A stretch of 9,992 bases of DNA from an uncultured Bacillota bacterium (GCA_948466105.1 CAOJZR010000013.1:1-9992); one strand, 5' to 3'; counted from the stretch's first letter, positions 1-6,951 are shown. A program made the numbers and translations. Notes: generated by a model not told the origin, from the letters alone.

Positions 1-17
1 TATAATTTTATTATAAA

Positions 18-1418
18 CTAATTATTTATACTATGATGAACTTCTGCTGTGGAAAACGTAATTTTTTCAAACCGATAACCATTATTTTTACCATATCTTA
101 TTATATCTTTTAATGCATTTAACGTTTTAGTGTTATTTTCAAAATCATGTAATAAAACAATATTAGCTTTATTTTTACTTAATCCACTTATTACATTTTT
201 ATAAACATCATTACTATTTTTAGCTCCTCCAGCATCACCACTACTTACATTCCAATCATAATATTTATACCCTTTATTATGAACCTCAACACTAAGTCTA
301 CTCATAATTCCAGGATTAAAACGGCTTACTGTATTAGATCCACCACCTGGAAAGCGGATTATCTTAGTTTTATAGCCTATAATTTTTTCAACTTTATTGC
401 TTATAGCATTTAGATCATTAAAATATGCTTGTTCACTGGCATACACCTGTTTATAATTATGAGTATAACTATGTAAACCAACAGCATGCCCTTCATCATT
501 TTCTCTTTTTATAAGATAGTTTAATGAATTATTATGATTAATTACAAAAAAAGTTGCAACCACTCCTTCTTGTTTTAAGATATCTAATAATTTAGGAGTA
601 ATTGAGGCACTAGGACCATCATCAAAAGTAAGGTATATAACACCTGCTTGTCCTTTATCTGGCGGACTAATAACATTCACTTTTCTTTTTACCTCTGTTA
701 TATTATTACTACTATCAGTGACTTTATAAGTTACCTCATATTCACCTATCTTATTATTATTAATATTATTACTAACCTCAACTTTAGATGTTATATCTCC
801 ATCACAATTATCTAAAGCTTTAAAACCATCATCATGATATATATTGCCTAAATAAATAGTTTTATCTCCACCGTTTAATTCAATAACAGGAGCTTCTTTG
901 TCTTCATAAATAATATTTCTTTCAATCACTGTCATATTATTACTAGAATCTTTTACTGTATATAAAATATTATTATGGTTATCTACTCTTTCTATTTCAT
1001 CACTTAAATCGCCATCATAATTATCTAAAGCTTCATAGCCCTCTTCTTCATAATGTTTATTTGGACAAACAACACTTGGATTATTTCCCTTTAAATTAAT
1101 AACAGGTTTTTCACGGTCAACAATATTAATAATTCTTATTTTCTTTATTTTAAATCCTAAAAAGGATAATTCATATTTTATTTCATATTTACCTGTTTTT
1201 TTATAATTAATATTACTAGTTATTTTTAAGTTATCCACATGTTTAAATATAGTAAATACTTTAAAGCCCTCTTCTTCATAAGTATTTCCATATTCTACTA
1301 TAACTTGTTTTTTCCCTTTTAATATAATATGAGGTACAACCAAGAAATAGCAAAAAAGTATTACTAGAATAATAATAAATACTATAAATCTATATTTATA
1401 TGATAAAACAAACTTCAT
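18..1418 (-). CDS. Membrane-anchored polysaccharide (peptidoglycan-type) deacetylase with three Ig-like repeats
   Basis: A NodB-fold carbohydrate esterase (CE4) that probably removes acetyl groups from a cell-wall polymer outside the membrane. In the 466-residue protein, one hydrophobic segment at about 10-29 acts as signal-anchor. Three Ig-like (DUF5011-type) repeats follow at roughly 38-98, 104-172 and 176-250, the last two with LDNxDGD motifs. The catalytic domain then runs to the end. The NodB motifs are complete: TFDDGPS (264-270) with the metal and base aspartates, HSYTH (316-320) with both metal histidines, RFPGGGSN (355-362), DWN (388-390) and LLHD (422-425). I chose the ATG at 1418, which has AGAAGG eight bases upstream. 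A longer frame from the GTG at 1451 would begin inside the promoter and is unlikely. It is probably monocistronic, with the IS debris upstream. The fold is certain; peptidoglycan rather than another glycan as substrate is inferred. Confidence 0.92.
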   Translation of the reverse strand: MKFVLSYKYRFIVFIIILVILFCYFLVVPHIILKGKKQVIVEYGNTYEEEGFKVFTIFKHVDNLKITSNINYKKTGKYEIKYELSFLGFKIKKIRIINIVDREKPVINLKGNNPSVVCPNKHYEEEGYEALDNYDGDLSDEIERVDNHNNILYTVKDSSNNMTVIERNIIYEDKEAPVIELNGGDKTIYLGNIYHDDGFKALDNCDGDITSKVEVSNNINNNKIGEYEVTYKVTDSSNNITEVKRKVNVISPPDKGQAGVIYLTFDDGPSASITPKLLDILKQEGVVATFFVINHNNSLNYLIKRENDEGHAVGLHSYTHNYKQVYASEQAYFNDLNAISNKVEKIIGYKTKIIRFPGGGSNTVSRFNPGIMSRLSVEVHNKGYKYYDWNVSSGDAGGAKNSNDVYKNVISGLSKNKANIVLLHDFENNTKTLNALKDIIRYGKNNGYRFEKITFSTAEVHHSINN

Positions 1419-1441
1419 AATAAAAACCTTCTTTATTTTAA

Positions 1442-1450
1442 ATAATAGCA
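1442..1450 (-). promoter_or_regulatory. Extended -10 promoter of the deacetylase gene
   Basis: On the minus strand the sequence reads TGC followed by TATTAT, an extended -10 element (TGn-TATAAT type) about 24 bases upstream of the ATG at 1418. No good -35 box is visible at 16-18 bases; that position falls in the terminator hairpin 1461-1481. The 11-mer TGTGCTATTAT recurs exactly in front of the STAS gene. Confidence 0.55.
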
Positions 1451-1460
1451 CAAATAAGAA

Positions 1461-1481
1461 AAAAAGTCATTATGACTTTTT
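1461..1481. terminator. Bidirectional intrinsic terminator
   Basis: A nine-base perfect inverted repeat (AAAAAGTCA / TGACTTTTT) with a three-base loop. It carries A-runs on one side and T-runs on the other, so it works as hairpin plus U-tract in either direction. On the minus strand it would end transcripts coming from the debris at 1495-1731, just upstream of the deacetylase promoter. Confidence 0.7.
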
Positions 1482-1494
1482 AGTGTATTTAATA

Positions 1495-1578
1495 TTAAAG
1501 TTTGATTTTTGAAACATTTATAACTGGAAGAATTCCATAAATATTTCCTTTAACACCATAGGCATTCAGATCGCCTGG
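1495..1578 (-). pseudogene. C-terminal remnant of an unidentified, possibly surface, protein
   Basis: After the TAA at 1579-1581 the same frame stays open for 27 codons, ending in TAA at 1495-1497. The tail contains YGILPVINVSKIKL, reminiscent of the YGVRPVI-x-ISK endings seen on many secreted or pilin-like proteins of gut Firmicutes; that resemblance is from memory. It has no start codon or ribosome binding site of its own. I read it as the stump of a gene whose 5' part was lost when the transposase fragment arrived, but the family is uncertain. Confidence 0.35.
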
Positions 1579-1731
1579 TTAGCCTTCTGTACTATATAAA
1601 TTCTTTACTAAGTTTTCTATAAATCTAAAATCTATAAAGTTATCTAGTTTTATTACAAAATAATCTTTTGTTAATAATTCTTCTACTGTACTTAATATTA
1701 TACAATCATTTTTATATTCTTGCTTTGTCAT
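1579..1731 (-). pseudogene. IS1182-family transposase, N-terminal fragment (50 aa)
   Basis: The fragment starts at ATG 1731, with an in-frame TGA three codons before it. The 50 residues fit the opening of IS1182-family DDE transposases: the stretch VEELLTKDYFVIKLDNFIDF followed by FIENLVKNLY corresponds to the usual LVPKDHLVRKIDxxIDFSFIYDLVKDLY. The frame stops just where the conserved NGRPSIDP segment should begin, and all catalytic parts are missing. It is a dead remnant that marks past insertion at this site. No convincing ribosome binding site precedes it. Confidence 0.6.
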
Positions 1732-1867
1732 TTTACTTCACACCACATATTAACCTTTTATATTATCTCATACATAAAAAAGCCAGATTAGCAATGCCAT
1801 TTTTTGATTAATATGGAAACATTTTATCGTTTTTTTCTTTAAAAGAAAAGACTGTTAAACTTATTCA

Positions 1868-1880
1868 TCAACAATCTGAG
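1868..1880. repeat. Left copy of an inverted repeat flanking the restriction module
   Basis: TCAACAATCTGAG here is matched at 11 of 13 positions by the reverse complement of 5226-5238. The motif CAACAxTCTGA resembles insertion-sequence ends in low-GC Firmicutes (from memory). The pair brackets the + strand module, which suggests mobile-element ends, although the copies are short and imperfect. Confidence 0.35.
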
Positions 1881-1903
1881 ATACTTATTAACGTATCTTT
1901 TTT
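1879..1903 (+). terminator. Intrinsic terminator upstream of the restriction module
   Basis: AGATAC (1879-1884), an eight-base loop and GTATCT (1893-1898), followed by a T-run to 1903. It points rightward, so it would stop + strand transcription entering the module from the left. It probably belonged to the insertion sequence whose remains lie here. Confidence 0.6.
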
Positions 1904-1918
1904 CTCAAATTAATTTAG

Positions 1919-1959
1919 TATAGTTTTGTATAACTATAGATTATTGTATAAAATACAAT
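1919..1959. repeat. Two adjacent palindromes, candidate operator
   Basis: A 7-6-7 inverted repeat (TATAGTT / AACTATA, 1919-1938) is followed four bases later by a perfect 7-3-7 palindrome (ATTGTAT / ATACAAT, 1943-1959). Both contain TTGTATAA. They lie 50-90 bases upstream of the promoter at 2009. They could be regulator sites, or hide an alternative promoter (TTGTAT at 1926-1931, 17 bases, TAAAAT at 1949-1954). No candidate regulator gene is in the window. Confidence 0.3.
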
Positions 1960-2005
1960 TACATATACTTTTTCATTTATCCATAAAAGCTAAAAGAAAA
2001 AAATA

Positions 2006-2014
2006 TGGTATAAT
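2006..2014 (+). promoter_or_regulatory. Extended -10 promoter of the restriction operon
   Basis: TGG followed by a perfect TATAAT (2009-2014), 27 bases ahead of the ATG. No recognisable -35 box lies at the right distance, which the extended TGn can offset. A GGGAGG ribosome binding site follows at 2028-2033, eight bases before the start. Confidence 0.7.
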
Positions 2015-2041
2015 AGTTTTGTAAGTTGGGAGGAATACAAA

Positions 2042-4078
2042 ATGGCAAATCAATCAGTTGAACCTCTTATTGCTCAATTAGGCAATGATTGGTTAAAAAA
2101 ATATGATTTAGATTATAAATTGGAACAAGAGTCTCTTAATAGCGAAATTGATAAAGCTTTAGATGACTACTATTCAAAAAGTGGTGGCAAAGGTGGAAAT
2201 AGACCAGATGCCAAATTATTATTACAAGATAAAAACTTAAATAAATATCCTATATTAATTGAATATAAAGGTTATAAAGATAAGTTAGTAGCATTAGATG
2301 ACCATGGACAAGTTGATAATAGAACTGCAAAGAATGAACCTAATTTGAAAAATATTAATTCTTATGCTGTAAATGGTGCTGTTCATTATGCTAATGCCAT
2401 ATTACATTATACTAGCTATACTGATATTATATCTATTGGTATGACTGGATATAAGAACGATGAAGGAAAGCTTGAATACTCTATTGGTGTTTACTATGTT
2501 TCTAAAAATAACTTTGGTATTGGACAAAAAGTTGATGAATATACAGATTTTTCATTTCTTAGAAAAGAAAATTTTGATGATTTTATAGATAAAGTAAAAA
2601 AATTATTGCTAACTCAAAAAGAAATTGATGAACTAAGAGAAAAAAGAGAAAAAGAAATTGATGCAAGTTTAACTGAACTTAACAATGATATATATAATAA
2701 TGAAAAAGGTTTAGGAGAAAATGATAGAGTTTATTTAGTAGCAGCTTCTATTATTGCTACATTGGGTGTTCCAGGAATTGTGTCATCATTAGAAAAATCA
2801 GATTTAAAATCTTCTACTGAAGAAGGTAATAGAGATGGTGATATTATAATAAGAAAAATAAAAGCTTTTTTAGCCGCAAAAAATCTTCCTCAAGCAAAAA
2901 GAGATTTAATTGTACGAACTTTAGAAAATACTCTAACTACTGATAACATAAACAAACCAGAAAACGGAGAAAGTCAATTAAAACGGGTATTTACAAAAAT
3001 TGTTGATGATTTGGGAATATATTATAAAATTGGCTTAACAACTGATTTTACTGGTAAATTATTCAATGAAATGTATAGTTGGTTAGGATTTACTCAAGAT
3101 AAGCTTAACGATGTTGTATTAACTCCATCCTATGTAGGAACACTTTTAGTAAAATTAGCTAGAGTTGATAGAAACTCATATGTATGGGATTTTGCAACTG
3201 GTTCTGCTGGACTTTTAGTTGCTGCAATGAATGAAATGTTAATTGATGCTAAAGAAAATATTAAGTCTCCCGACGAATTAGCAATTAAAACATCTGAAAT
3301 TAAAGCAAAGCAATTACTTGGATTAGAAATACTATCTAATATTTATATGTTAGCGATTTTAAATATGATAATGATGGGTGATGGAAGTTCAAATATATTA
3401 AATGAGGATTCACTAAAATTTAATGGAAACTATGGCTTTGGAAAAACAAAGGAAAAATTTCCAGCTACTGCTTTTGTATTAAATCCTCCATATTCTGCTC
3501 AAGGAAATGGAATGGTATTTGTAGAAAAAGCTTTATCAATGATGGATAAGGGTTATTCTGCAATAATAATACAAAATTCTGCTGGTTCTGGTAAAGCAAA
3601 GGACTATAATAAGAAAATTCTAAAACATAGTTCTCTTCTTGCAAGTATTAAAATGCCTTTAGATTTATTTGTTGGGAAATCTAGCGTCCAAACATATATA
3701 TATGTATTTAGGGTTGGTGAAGCACATCAAAATGATGATATTGTTAAATTTATAGAATTTTCAAATGATGGGTATACAAGAACTAATAGAAAAAAATCGA
3801 GTACAAATCTAAGAGATACTGATAGAGCAAAAGAAAGATATCAGGAAATTGTTGATTTAGTTAGATTCGGAAAATCAAAACTAAATATCTTTACAGAAGA
3901 AGAATATTATGAAGGAAAAATTGATGTTAATAATGGCGCCGATTGGAATCAATCTACCCCTATTGACACAAAGCCTAAATTAGATGATTTTAAAAAGACT
4001 GTAAGCGATTACCTTTCATGGAAAGTCTCAAATATTTTGGATAATGAAAATAAGGAAAATGATTGCTTGGGAAAATAG
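2042..4078 (+). CDS. BcgI-like restriction-modification subunit A: PD-(D/E)XK nuclease fused to N6-adenine methylase
   Basis: A 678-residue bifunctional enzyme that cuts unmodified DNA and methylates adenine in its target when joined to the specificity subunit encoded next. Residues 1 to about 190 look like a PD-(D/E)XK nuclease: RPDAK (54-58), then IEYKG (73-77), giving D56 and E74-x-K76. A charged, partly coiled-coil linker follows at about 185-215. The methylase domain has LTPSYVGTLL (360-369), the AdoMet motif DFATGSAG (383-390) and the catalytic NPPY (481-484). HsdM proteins of type I systems lack such an N-terminal nuclease, and no HsdR gene is near. Domain order and size fit BcgI A (about 640 residues). 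The start is fixed by GGGAGG. It lies on the opposite strand to all other genes, as a transferred unit would. All catalytic residues I can check are present; the target sequence cannot be read from the protein. Confidence 0.88.
   Translation: MANQSVEPLIAQLGNDWLKKYDLDYKLEQESLNSEIDKALDDYYSKSGGKGGNRPDAKLLLQDKNLNKYPILIEYKGYKDKLVALDDHGQVDNRTAKNEPNLKNINSYAVNGAVHYANAILHYTSYTDIISIGMTGYKNDEGKLEYSIGVYYVSKNNFGIGQKVDEYTDFSFLRKENFDDFIDKVKKLLLTQKEIDELREKREKEIDASLTELNNDIYNNEKGLGENDRVYLVAASIIATLGVPGIVSSLEKSDLKSSTEEGNRDGDIIIRKIKAFLAAKNLPQAKRDLIVRTLENTLTTDNINKPENGESQLKRVFTKIVDDLGIYYKIGLTTDFTGKLFNEMYSWLGFTQDKLNDVVLTPSYVGTLLVKLARVDRNSYVWDFATGSAGLLVAAMNEMLIDAKENIKSPDELAIKTSEIKAKQLLGLEILSNIYMLAILNMIMMGDGSSNILNEDSLKFNGNYGFGKTKEKFPATAFVLNPPYSAQGNGMVFVEKALSMMDKGYSAIIIQNSAGSGKAKDYNKKILKHSSLLASIKMPLDLFVGKSSVQTYIYVFRVGEAHQNDDIVKFIEFSNDGYTRTNRKKSSTNLRDTDRAKERYQEIVDLVRFGKSKLNIFTEEEYYEGKIDVNNGADWNQSTPIDTKPKLDDFKKTVSDYLSWKVSNILDNENKENDCLGK
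4052..4065 (+). promoter_or_regulatory. Ribosome binding site and TTG start of the specificity subunit
   Basis: AAGGA at 4052-4056 sits six bases before TTG 4063-4065. The TTG is the first codon after an in-frame TGA (4060-4062), and the first in-frame ATG is about 83 codons further on, inside the first recognition domain. The rare TTG start within the upstream gene's end suggests coupled and possibly reduced translation. Confidence 0.65.
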
Positions 4079-5217
4079 ATGCCTCACTCAATAAAAAATT
4101 GAACAAGGTTGAGTGGGGCGAATTTAAATTAAATAGCTTGTTCGATATAAAAAATACACTAAGCTTTAATACTAATAAGCTTGTCGAAGGAAACGAATAT
4201 GATTATGTTACAAGAACATCATTTAATCAAGGTGTATTGAAAAAAACTGGTTTTGTTAATAAAGAAAATATTAATGAAGCTGATGTTTGGAGTCTAGGAT
4301 TATTACAAATGGATTTCTTTTATAGAAGAAATCCTTGGTATGCTGGTCAATTCGTAAGAAAAATAATTCCAAAATTTAAAACTACTGAGAATTCAATCTT
4401 ATTTTTTACGACATTATTAAATAAACAAAAAAGAATTTTACTTTCTGTTTTAGTAAGAGATGTCGATAAAACTTTTAATAATATATCAATTGAATTACCA
4501 ATAGATGCAAATGGAAATATAAATTTTGAATTTATTGATAAATTTGTTTCAGAATTATATACCCAACATATCGTTAATTTAGAAGAAAAACGAGTAAATA
4601 AAATTGATGCTTACTTATCTAGTACTAATTTAAGCAGTTATGATTTAACTGATAAAGAAAAAGCATTATTAAATAATTATGATAAGTTAAAATTTGATGA
4701 ATTTGATATTATAAAAATTTTTGATGTAAAAAATACAGGGAATATTTTATCAAGAGATATTGTTGAAAATAGTGGAGTAACTCCTTATTTATGTGCAAGT
4801 TCTGAAAATAATGCGGTTAGTTCATATATTGAATATAACAAAAAATATTTAGACAAAGGAAATTGCATTTTTATTGGTGGAAAAACTTTTATTGTCTCTT
4901 ATCAAGAAAAAGATTTTTATTCTAATGATAGTCACAATTTAGTTTTGTATTTAAAAGAAACTGAAAAAACAAAATTAAAACATTTCTATATTGCAACTTG
5001 TTTAGATAAAAGTTTAAGTCATAAATATAGTTGGGGAAACAGTATAAGTAAGACCAAAATAAAAAATGATAAAATTTTATTACCTTCAAAAAATGGAGAA
5101 CCTGATTATGAAATAATGGATGATTTTATAATTGCTATTCAAAAATTAGTAATTAGCGATGTTGTCTCAAATATTGATAAAATTATAGAAACAACAAAAA
5201 AAATAAAACTACCTTAG
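4063..5217 (+). CDS. BcgI-like / type I-like DNA specificity subunit (S), two recognition domains
   Basis: A 384-residue target-recognition subunit that would dock on the nuclease-methylase encoded just upstream and choose the bipartite DNA site. It is an internal duplication. Recognition domain 1 covers about 16-150 and opens with FKLNSLFDIKNT; domain 2 covers about 210-345 and opens with FDIIKIFDVKNT. Each ends in a matching unit (IELPIDANGNINFEFIDKF and ILLPSKNGEPDYEIMDDF), followed by the helical spacer at about 155-205 or the C-terminal helix. The size is close to BcgI B (about 340). It starts at TTG 4063 and overlaps the upstream gene by 16 bases, so the two are co-translated. TRD 1 and TRD 2 differ strongly in between, so an asymmetric two-part site is expected. 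An orphan type I HsdS is the alternative, but the fused partner argues against it. Confidence 0.85.
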   Translation: MLGKIDASLNKKLNKVEWGEFKLNSLFDIKNTLSFNTNKLVEGNEYDYVTRTSFNQGVLKKTGFVNKENINEADVWSLGLLQMDFFYRRNPWYAGQFVRKIIPKFKTTENSILFFTTLLNKQKRILLSVLVRDVDKTFNNISIELPIDANGNINFEFIDKFVSELYTQHIVNLEEKRVNKIDAYLSSTNLSSYDLTDKEKALLNNYDKLKFDEFDIIKIFDVKNTGNILSRDIVENSGVTPYLCASSENNAVSSYIEYNKKYLDKGNCIFIGGKTFIVSYQEKDFYSNDSHNLVLYLKETEKTKLKHFYIATCLDKSLSHKYSWGNSISKTKIKNDKILLPSKNGEPDYEIMDDFIIAIQKLVISDVVSNIDKIIETTKKIKLP

Positions 5218-5227
5218 TCGGTAGTTT
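5206..5227 (+). repeat. Hairpin straddling the stop codon of the specificity gene
   Basis: AAACTACC and GGTAGTTT form an eight-base perfect stem around a six-base loop that contains the TAG stop (5215-5217). Without a real T-run it is a poor terminator by itself; it may stabilise the mRNA end or help the terminator just downstream. Confidence 0.45.
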
Positions 5228-5238
5228 CAGACTGTTGA
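5226..5238. repeat. Right copy of the inverted repeat flanking the restriction module
   Basis: TTCAGACTGTTGA is the imperfect reverse complement (11 of 13) of 1868-1880. It lies nine bases after the last restriction gene, between two hairpins. It may be the opposite end of a mobile element that brought, or was entered by, the module. Confidence 0.35.
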
Positions 5239-5239
5239 C

Positions 5240-5275
5240 AAAGCAGTATATTTAAAATGAATATGCTGCTTTTTT
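5240..5275 (+). terminator. Strong intrinsic terminator of the restriction operon
   Basis: A 13-base stem (5240-5252 with 5260-5272, one G-U pair) with a seven-base loop, containing GCAG/CTGC, followed by a T-run. It is 23 bases after the operon's stop codon and protects the convergent murE gene from read-through. Confidence 0.85.
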
Positions 5276-5319
5276 GATTACCATTTTTATAAAAGAAACA
5301 GATTTATTAAAATAGATTG

Positions 5320-5336
5320 AAATATTGGCAATATTT
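5320..5336. repeat. Perfect palindrome AAATATTG-g-CAATATTT
   Basis: Two eight-base arms around a single base, in the gap between the convergent restriction operon and murE. It is too tight to be a normal hairpin and would suit a dimeric DNA-binding protein, but no regulated promoter is evident here. Confidence 0.3.
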
Positions 5337-5380
5337 AGATGTGTTTTCCATTGGTGAAGCTATTTGTCAACATGAAATAT

Positions 5381-5404
5381 ATTAATTTTAATTTAAAAAT
5401 TAAT
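5381..5404 (-). terminator. Weak AT-only hairpin after murE
   Basis: ATTAATTTT and AAAATTAAT form a nine-base stem with a six-base loop, 29 bases after the murE stop. The stem lacks G-C pairs and no strong U-tract follows on the minus strand, so function as a terminator is doubtful. Confidence 0.25.
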
Positions 5405-5432
5405 ACATTTTTAACTTTCAGCATAGCTATTA

Positions 5433-6797
5433 TTATTTTTGTTCTAAATACTTTAATGTAACATCCTTATCATTAAAAGGAATTTTTTCATCTTTTATTA
5501 TTATTACTTCTTCATGACCTTTACCAAGAATTAATAATGTATCATTATCATCTAATAAATCAATTCCTTTATGAATAGCTTTGGCACGATCTAAAATAAT
5601 TTCATAATTACTATTTTTTTGTTCACTTAACATATCTTTTACAATATTATTAGCATCCTCATTATGTAAATCATCAATAGTAATTATAACATGATAAGCA
5701 AGAGTTGTTGCTAAATCAAACATTATAGGTCTTTTTTTTCTATCTCTATCACCTGTACACCCAAAGACAATATAAAGATTATTTTTTGTAAACGGCTTTA
5801 CAGTATTTATAATATTCAGCATAGCATCTGGAGTATGAGCATAATCAACAATAATAACATTATTTTTATAGTTGATTTTTTCCATTCGTCCACTTGGATT
5901 ATTAATTATGCGTATTGTTTCTATAATTCTATCAATTGGAAGCATGTTGCTTAAAACAGCAATACTAGCTAAGACATTATATATATTAAATGATCCTAAT
6001 AGTTTAGTTGTAATCTTATACTCCTTATTTTGATAAATAAACGTAAAAATAGTATGATCATTTTCTAATTTATAATTATTAACCTTAAACATAGCATCAT
6101 CACTATAACCATAAGTTATATTATCATTTTGTTTCATTACAAAATAAGGTGCATATTCATCATCAATATTAATAATAGCTTTACCATTATTTTTTATTTT
6201 TTTAAACAATTCTTGTTTTGCATGACAATAATTTTCCATTGTTTTATGATAATCTAAATGATCTATGGTTAAATTTGTAAATACAGTATAGTCAAATTGA
6301 ATTCCCTCAAGTCTTTGATAAGATAGACCTTGACTGCTAGCTTCCATAACTACCGTTTTATAACCATTTTTATAAGCCCGCATTAGCATGTCATATATTT
6401 CAGTTACTTCTGGACTAGTATTGGCTAATGATTCAATCTTTTTATCCATAAAAAAGCCAAGGGAGCCAATTGAAGCACAAGGAATACCCAATTTATTTAA
6501 AACACTATATATAATATGCGCTGTTGTTGTTTTGCCATTTGTGCCAGTTATTCCTATTATAGTCATTTCAGCTAAATATTTATTATAATTTGCTTGTAAA
6601 TATTCATTTAAATATGCCCTTGTATCATCAACAACAATCGTTTCTACTGCATAGTTCCCCTGTTTGGCAACAACTTTAGATGCACCATTGGCAATTGCTT
6701 TTTCAATATAATCACTACCATTGCTATTGATACCATCTAAAGCAACAAAAATATCTCCCTTTTTTACTTTTCTAGAATCTGTTTTTATATTTATCAT
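5433..6797 (-). CDS. murE: UDP-MurNAc-tripeptide synthetase MurE
   Basis: A cytoplasmic Mur ligase that uses ATP to add the third, di-amino residue to UDP-MurNAc-L-Ala-D-Glu in peptidoglycan synthesis. In the 454-residue product, the N-terminal UDP-binding domain shows TDSRKVKKGDIFVAL (6-20). The ATP loop is GTNGKTTT (85-92), followed by EASSQGL, TNLTIDHLDYH and AKQELF (with the lysine expected to be carbamylated). The C-terminal domain has SGRMEK, DYAHTPDA, GCTGDRDRKKR and GKGHEE (425-430). The start is ATG 6797, with AAAGGA eight bases upstream; an in-frame ATG at 6806 has its Shine-Dalgarno too close. The substrate motif, DNPR in meso-diaminopimelate enzymes, reads DDLH (375-378), so the amino acid added is uncertain; lysine or another diamino acid is possible. 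The gene stands alone, convergent with the restriction operon. Confidence 0.95.
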   Translation of the reverse strand: MINIKTDSRKVKKGDIFVALDGINSNGSDYIEKAIANGASKVVAKQGNYAVETIVVDDTRAYLNEYLQANYNKYLAEMTIIGITGTNGKTTTAHIIYSVLNKLGIPCASIGSLGFFMDKKIESLANTSPEVTEIYDMLMRAYKNGYKTVVMEASSQGLSYQRLEGIQFDYTVFTNLTIDHLDYHKTMENYCHAKQELFKKIKNNGKAIINIDDEYAPYFVMKQNDNITYGYSDDAMFKVNNYKLENDHTIFTFIYQNKEYKITTKLLGSFNIYNVLASIAVLSNMLPIDRIIETIRIINNPSGRMEKINYKNNVIIVDYAHTPDAMLNIINTVKPFTKNNLYIVFGCTGDRDRKKRPIMFDLATTLAYHVIITIDDLHNEDANNIVKDMLSEQKNSNYEIILDRAKAIHKGIDLLDDNDTLLILGKGHEEVIIIKDEKIPFNDKDVTLKYLEQK

Positions 6798-6817
6798 AAA
6801 GCCCATCCTTTAGAACT

Positions 6818-6846
6818 AAAATCACACTAAAACTGATTAATATCAA
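6818..6846 (-). promoter_or_regulatory. Candidate murE promoter
   Basis: TTGATA (6841-6846) as -35, a 17-base spacer, and GATTTT (6818-6823) preceded by TG as a weak extended -10. It leaves roughly a 14-base leader before the ATG at 6797. The sigma gene ends about 155 bases upstream of the murE ATG with no clear terminator, so read-through from the SpoIIAA-SigF pair is also possible. Confidence 0.35.
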
Positions 6847-6951
6847 TTTAAATGACTTATTTCTGATTTTTATTTTCTTATTCAAACATTTATATTTAGA
6901 ATCAACAATCTAATTTTATCATAAATAAAGCAATGGTGAAACCTTTTTATT

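Larger units (their letters stand above)
1732..2005. other. Gene-free stretch left of the restriction module
   Basis: No coding region is supported here. From left to right it holds AT-rich sequence just upstream of the transposase fragment; a segment 1790-1860 sharing TTTTTTGATTA with the region right of the module; the IS-end-like repeat at 1868-1880; a terminator at 1879-1903; and two palindromes at 1919-1938 and 1943-1959 ahead of the restriction promoter. It looks like insertion-sequence scar joined to the module's own control region. Confidence 0.5.

Noticed and set aside
1419..1451. GTG at 1451 as start of the deacetylase (11 extra residues)
   Set aside because: The GTG forms part of the extended -10 promoter and has no ribosome binding site, while ATG 1418 has AGAAGG at the proper distance.
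1775..1812. Possible hairpin terminator around the GCC motifs at 1782 and 1796
   Set aside because: The A-run and T-run look promising, but the GCC segments are direct, not inverted, and do not pair.
2042..5217. Type I HsdM-HsdS pair missing HsdR
   Set aside because: The N-terminal PD-(D/E)XK domain of the first protein supplies the nuclease, and no helicase gene is needed in the BcgI-type layout.
6388..6588. 66-codon open frame on the + strand
   Set aside because: It lies wholly inside murE on the other strand, has no ribosome binding site, and the murE frame carries full family motifs across it.
6798..6806. ATG at 6806 as start of murE
   Set aside because: AAAGG abuts this ATG almost directly; ATG 6797 has correct eight-base spacing.
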